Shown here piece after piece: positions 36,503-36,636 of a stretch of 36,636 nucleotides of DNA; positions within the stretch are counted from its first letter, which is position 1, and each line of letters starts with the position of its first letter. This DNA is from Flavobacteriales bacterium. GTDB lineage: Bacteria; Bacteroidota; Bacteroidia; Flavobacteriales; TMED113. The notes beneath the pieces are model-generated. The model was given only the letters and a program-made list of their open reading frames with translations, did no database searches and was not told where the DNA came from. The position numbers were made by a program, and so were the translations under genes. The DNA lies in assembly GCA_002722215.1 (NCBI GenBank), contig PBKX01000013.1, positions 6,712 through 43,347 on the forward strand. The letters run 5' to 3'.

Positions 36503-36636
36503 ATGACATTAAGATTTTCAGTTTTTTTCAGTTTTTTATTTATAATGAACTTTACAATAGCCCAGTCTTTACCTAATAGTGACTCGGATTATCTTAGTAA
36601 TTTAAATACTATTACTTCAGCAGTTCCTTTTTTGAC
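36503..36636 (+). CDS. porV: PorV, T9SS shuttle protein (5' end only)
   Basis: Only the first 44 codons are inside the window. The frame opens at the ATG at 36503 with a signal peptide (MTLRFSVFFSFLFIMNFTIA) and then LNTITSAVPFL, which matches the start of mature PorV of other Bacteroidota. PorV is an outer-membrane barrel that binds the C-terminal signal of T9SS cargo and hands it to PorU. The porU-porV order is the known one. It is the second PorV-family gene in the window; the other is at 16771. Confidence 0.88.
   Translation, partial: MTLRFSVFFSFLFIMNFTIAQSLPNSDSDYLSNLNTITSAVPFL

Overview
This is an AT-rich chromosomal segment from a member of the Bacteroidota, most likely a Flavobacteriales-type marine or aquatic bacterium. 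The evidence is type IX secretion (T9SS) genes (porU, porV start, porP/sprF, gldJ), proteins with T9SS-type C-terminal domains, a TonB-dependent receptor with a carboxypeptidase-regulatory-like N-terminus, candidate promoters of the Bacteroidota TTTG/TAnnTTTG type, and few visible Shine-Dalgarno sequences. I see no phage, insertion sequence, CRISPR array or rRNA. No stretch longer than about 300 bases lacks a gene; genes are tightly packed and often overlap or abut.

Layout. 1-1490 (-): atpD, truncated by the window edge. 1637-2560 (+): ribF. 2573-4801 (-): a secreted T9SS cargo protein with thrombospondin type 3-like repeats. 4884-6603 (-): an overlapping operon of a phosphopantetheinyl transferase, the PnuC transporter and a NadR-like kinase. 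6686-7996 (+): ahcY. 7993-8415 (-): a Rieske-fold-like lipoprotein. 8541-17835 (+): a tight three-gene cassette of TonB-dependent receptor, 1476-residue surface protein and PorV/PorQ-family barrel. 17895-18765 (+): greA and a HIT protein. 18768-19316 (-): ruvC. 19371-20468 (+): an orphan Dpp/Opp-type permease. 20437-23057 (-): an AtoE-type transporter, a DUF3127 protein and a flavin-reductase-family protein. 23143-23227: tRNA-Leu(UAG). 23254-27341 (+): cobalamin adenosyltransferase, a DUF2795 protein and secA. 27346-28659 (-): murF. 28725-32423 (-): gldJ, a 63-residue lipoprotein and porP/sprF. 32591 to the end (+): porU and the start of porV.

How the parts fit. The right-hand end is a T9SS/gliding locus. 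PorP/SprF and GldJ read leftwards and the PorU sortase with its PorV shuttle reads rightwards from a shared divergent control region. SecA, which drives the first export step, lies close by. The cargo for this machine is also in the window: the 742-residue protein (2573-4801) and the 1476-residue protein (12331-16761) share a homologous secreted module of about 480 residues but have different C-terminal halves and different sorting tails. The 1476-residue protein lies in one operon with a TonB-dependent receptor and its own PorV-like barrel, so that cassette may be a dedicated surface-assembly unit. This is the best candidate here for an undescribed system.

A second notable structure lies between porP and gldJ. 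The porP tail, and apparently the gldJ start, occur twice about 331-336 bp apart. This suggests an old tandem duplication that left a fossil porP end and gave rise to a small lipoprotein gene. The remaining genes are ordinary housekeeping functions (FAD synthesis, NAD precursor uptake, methyl cycle, recombination, cell wall, transcription).
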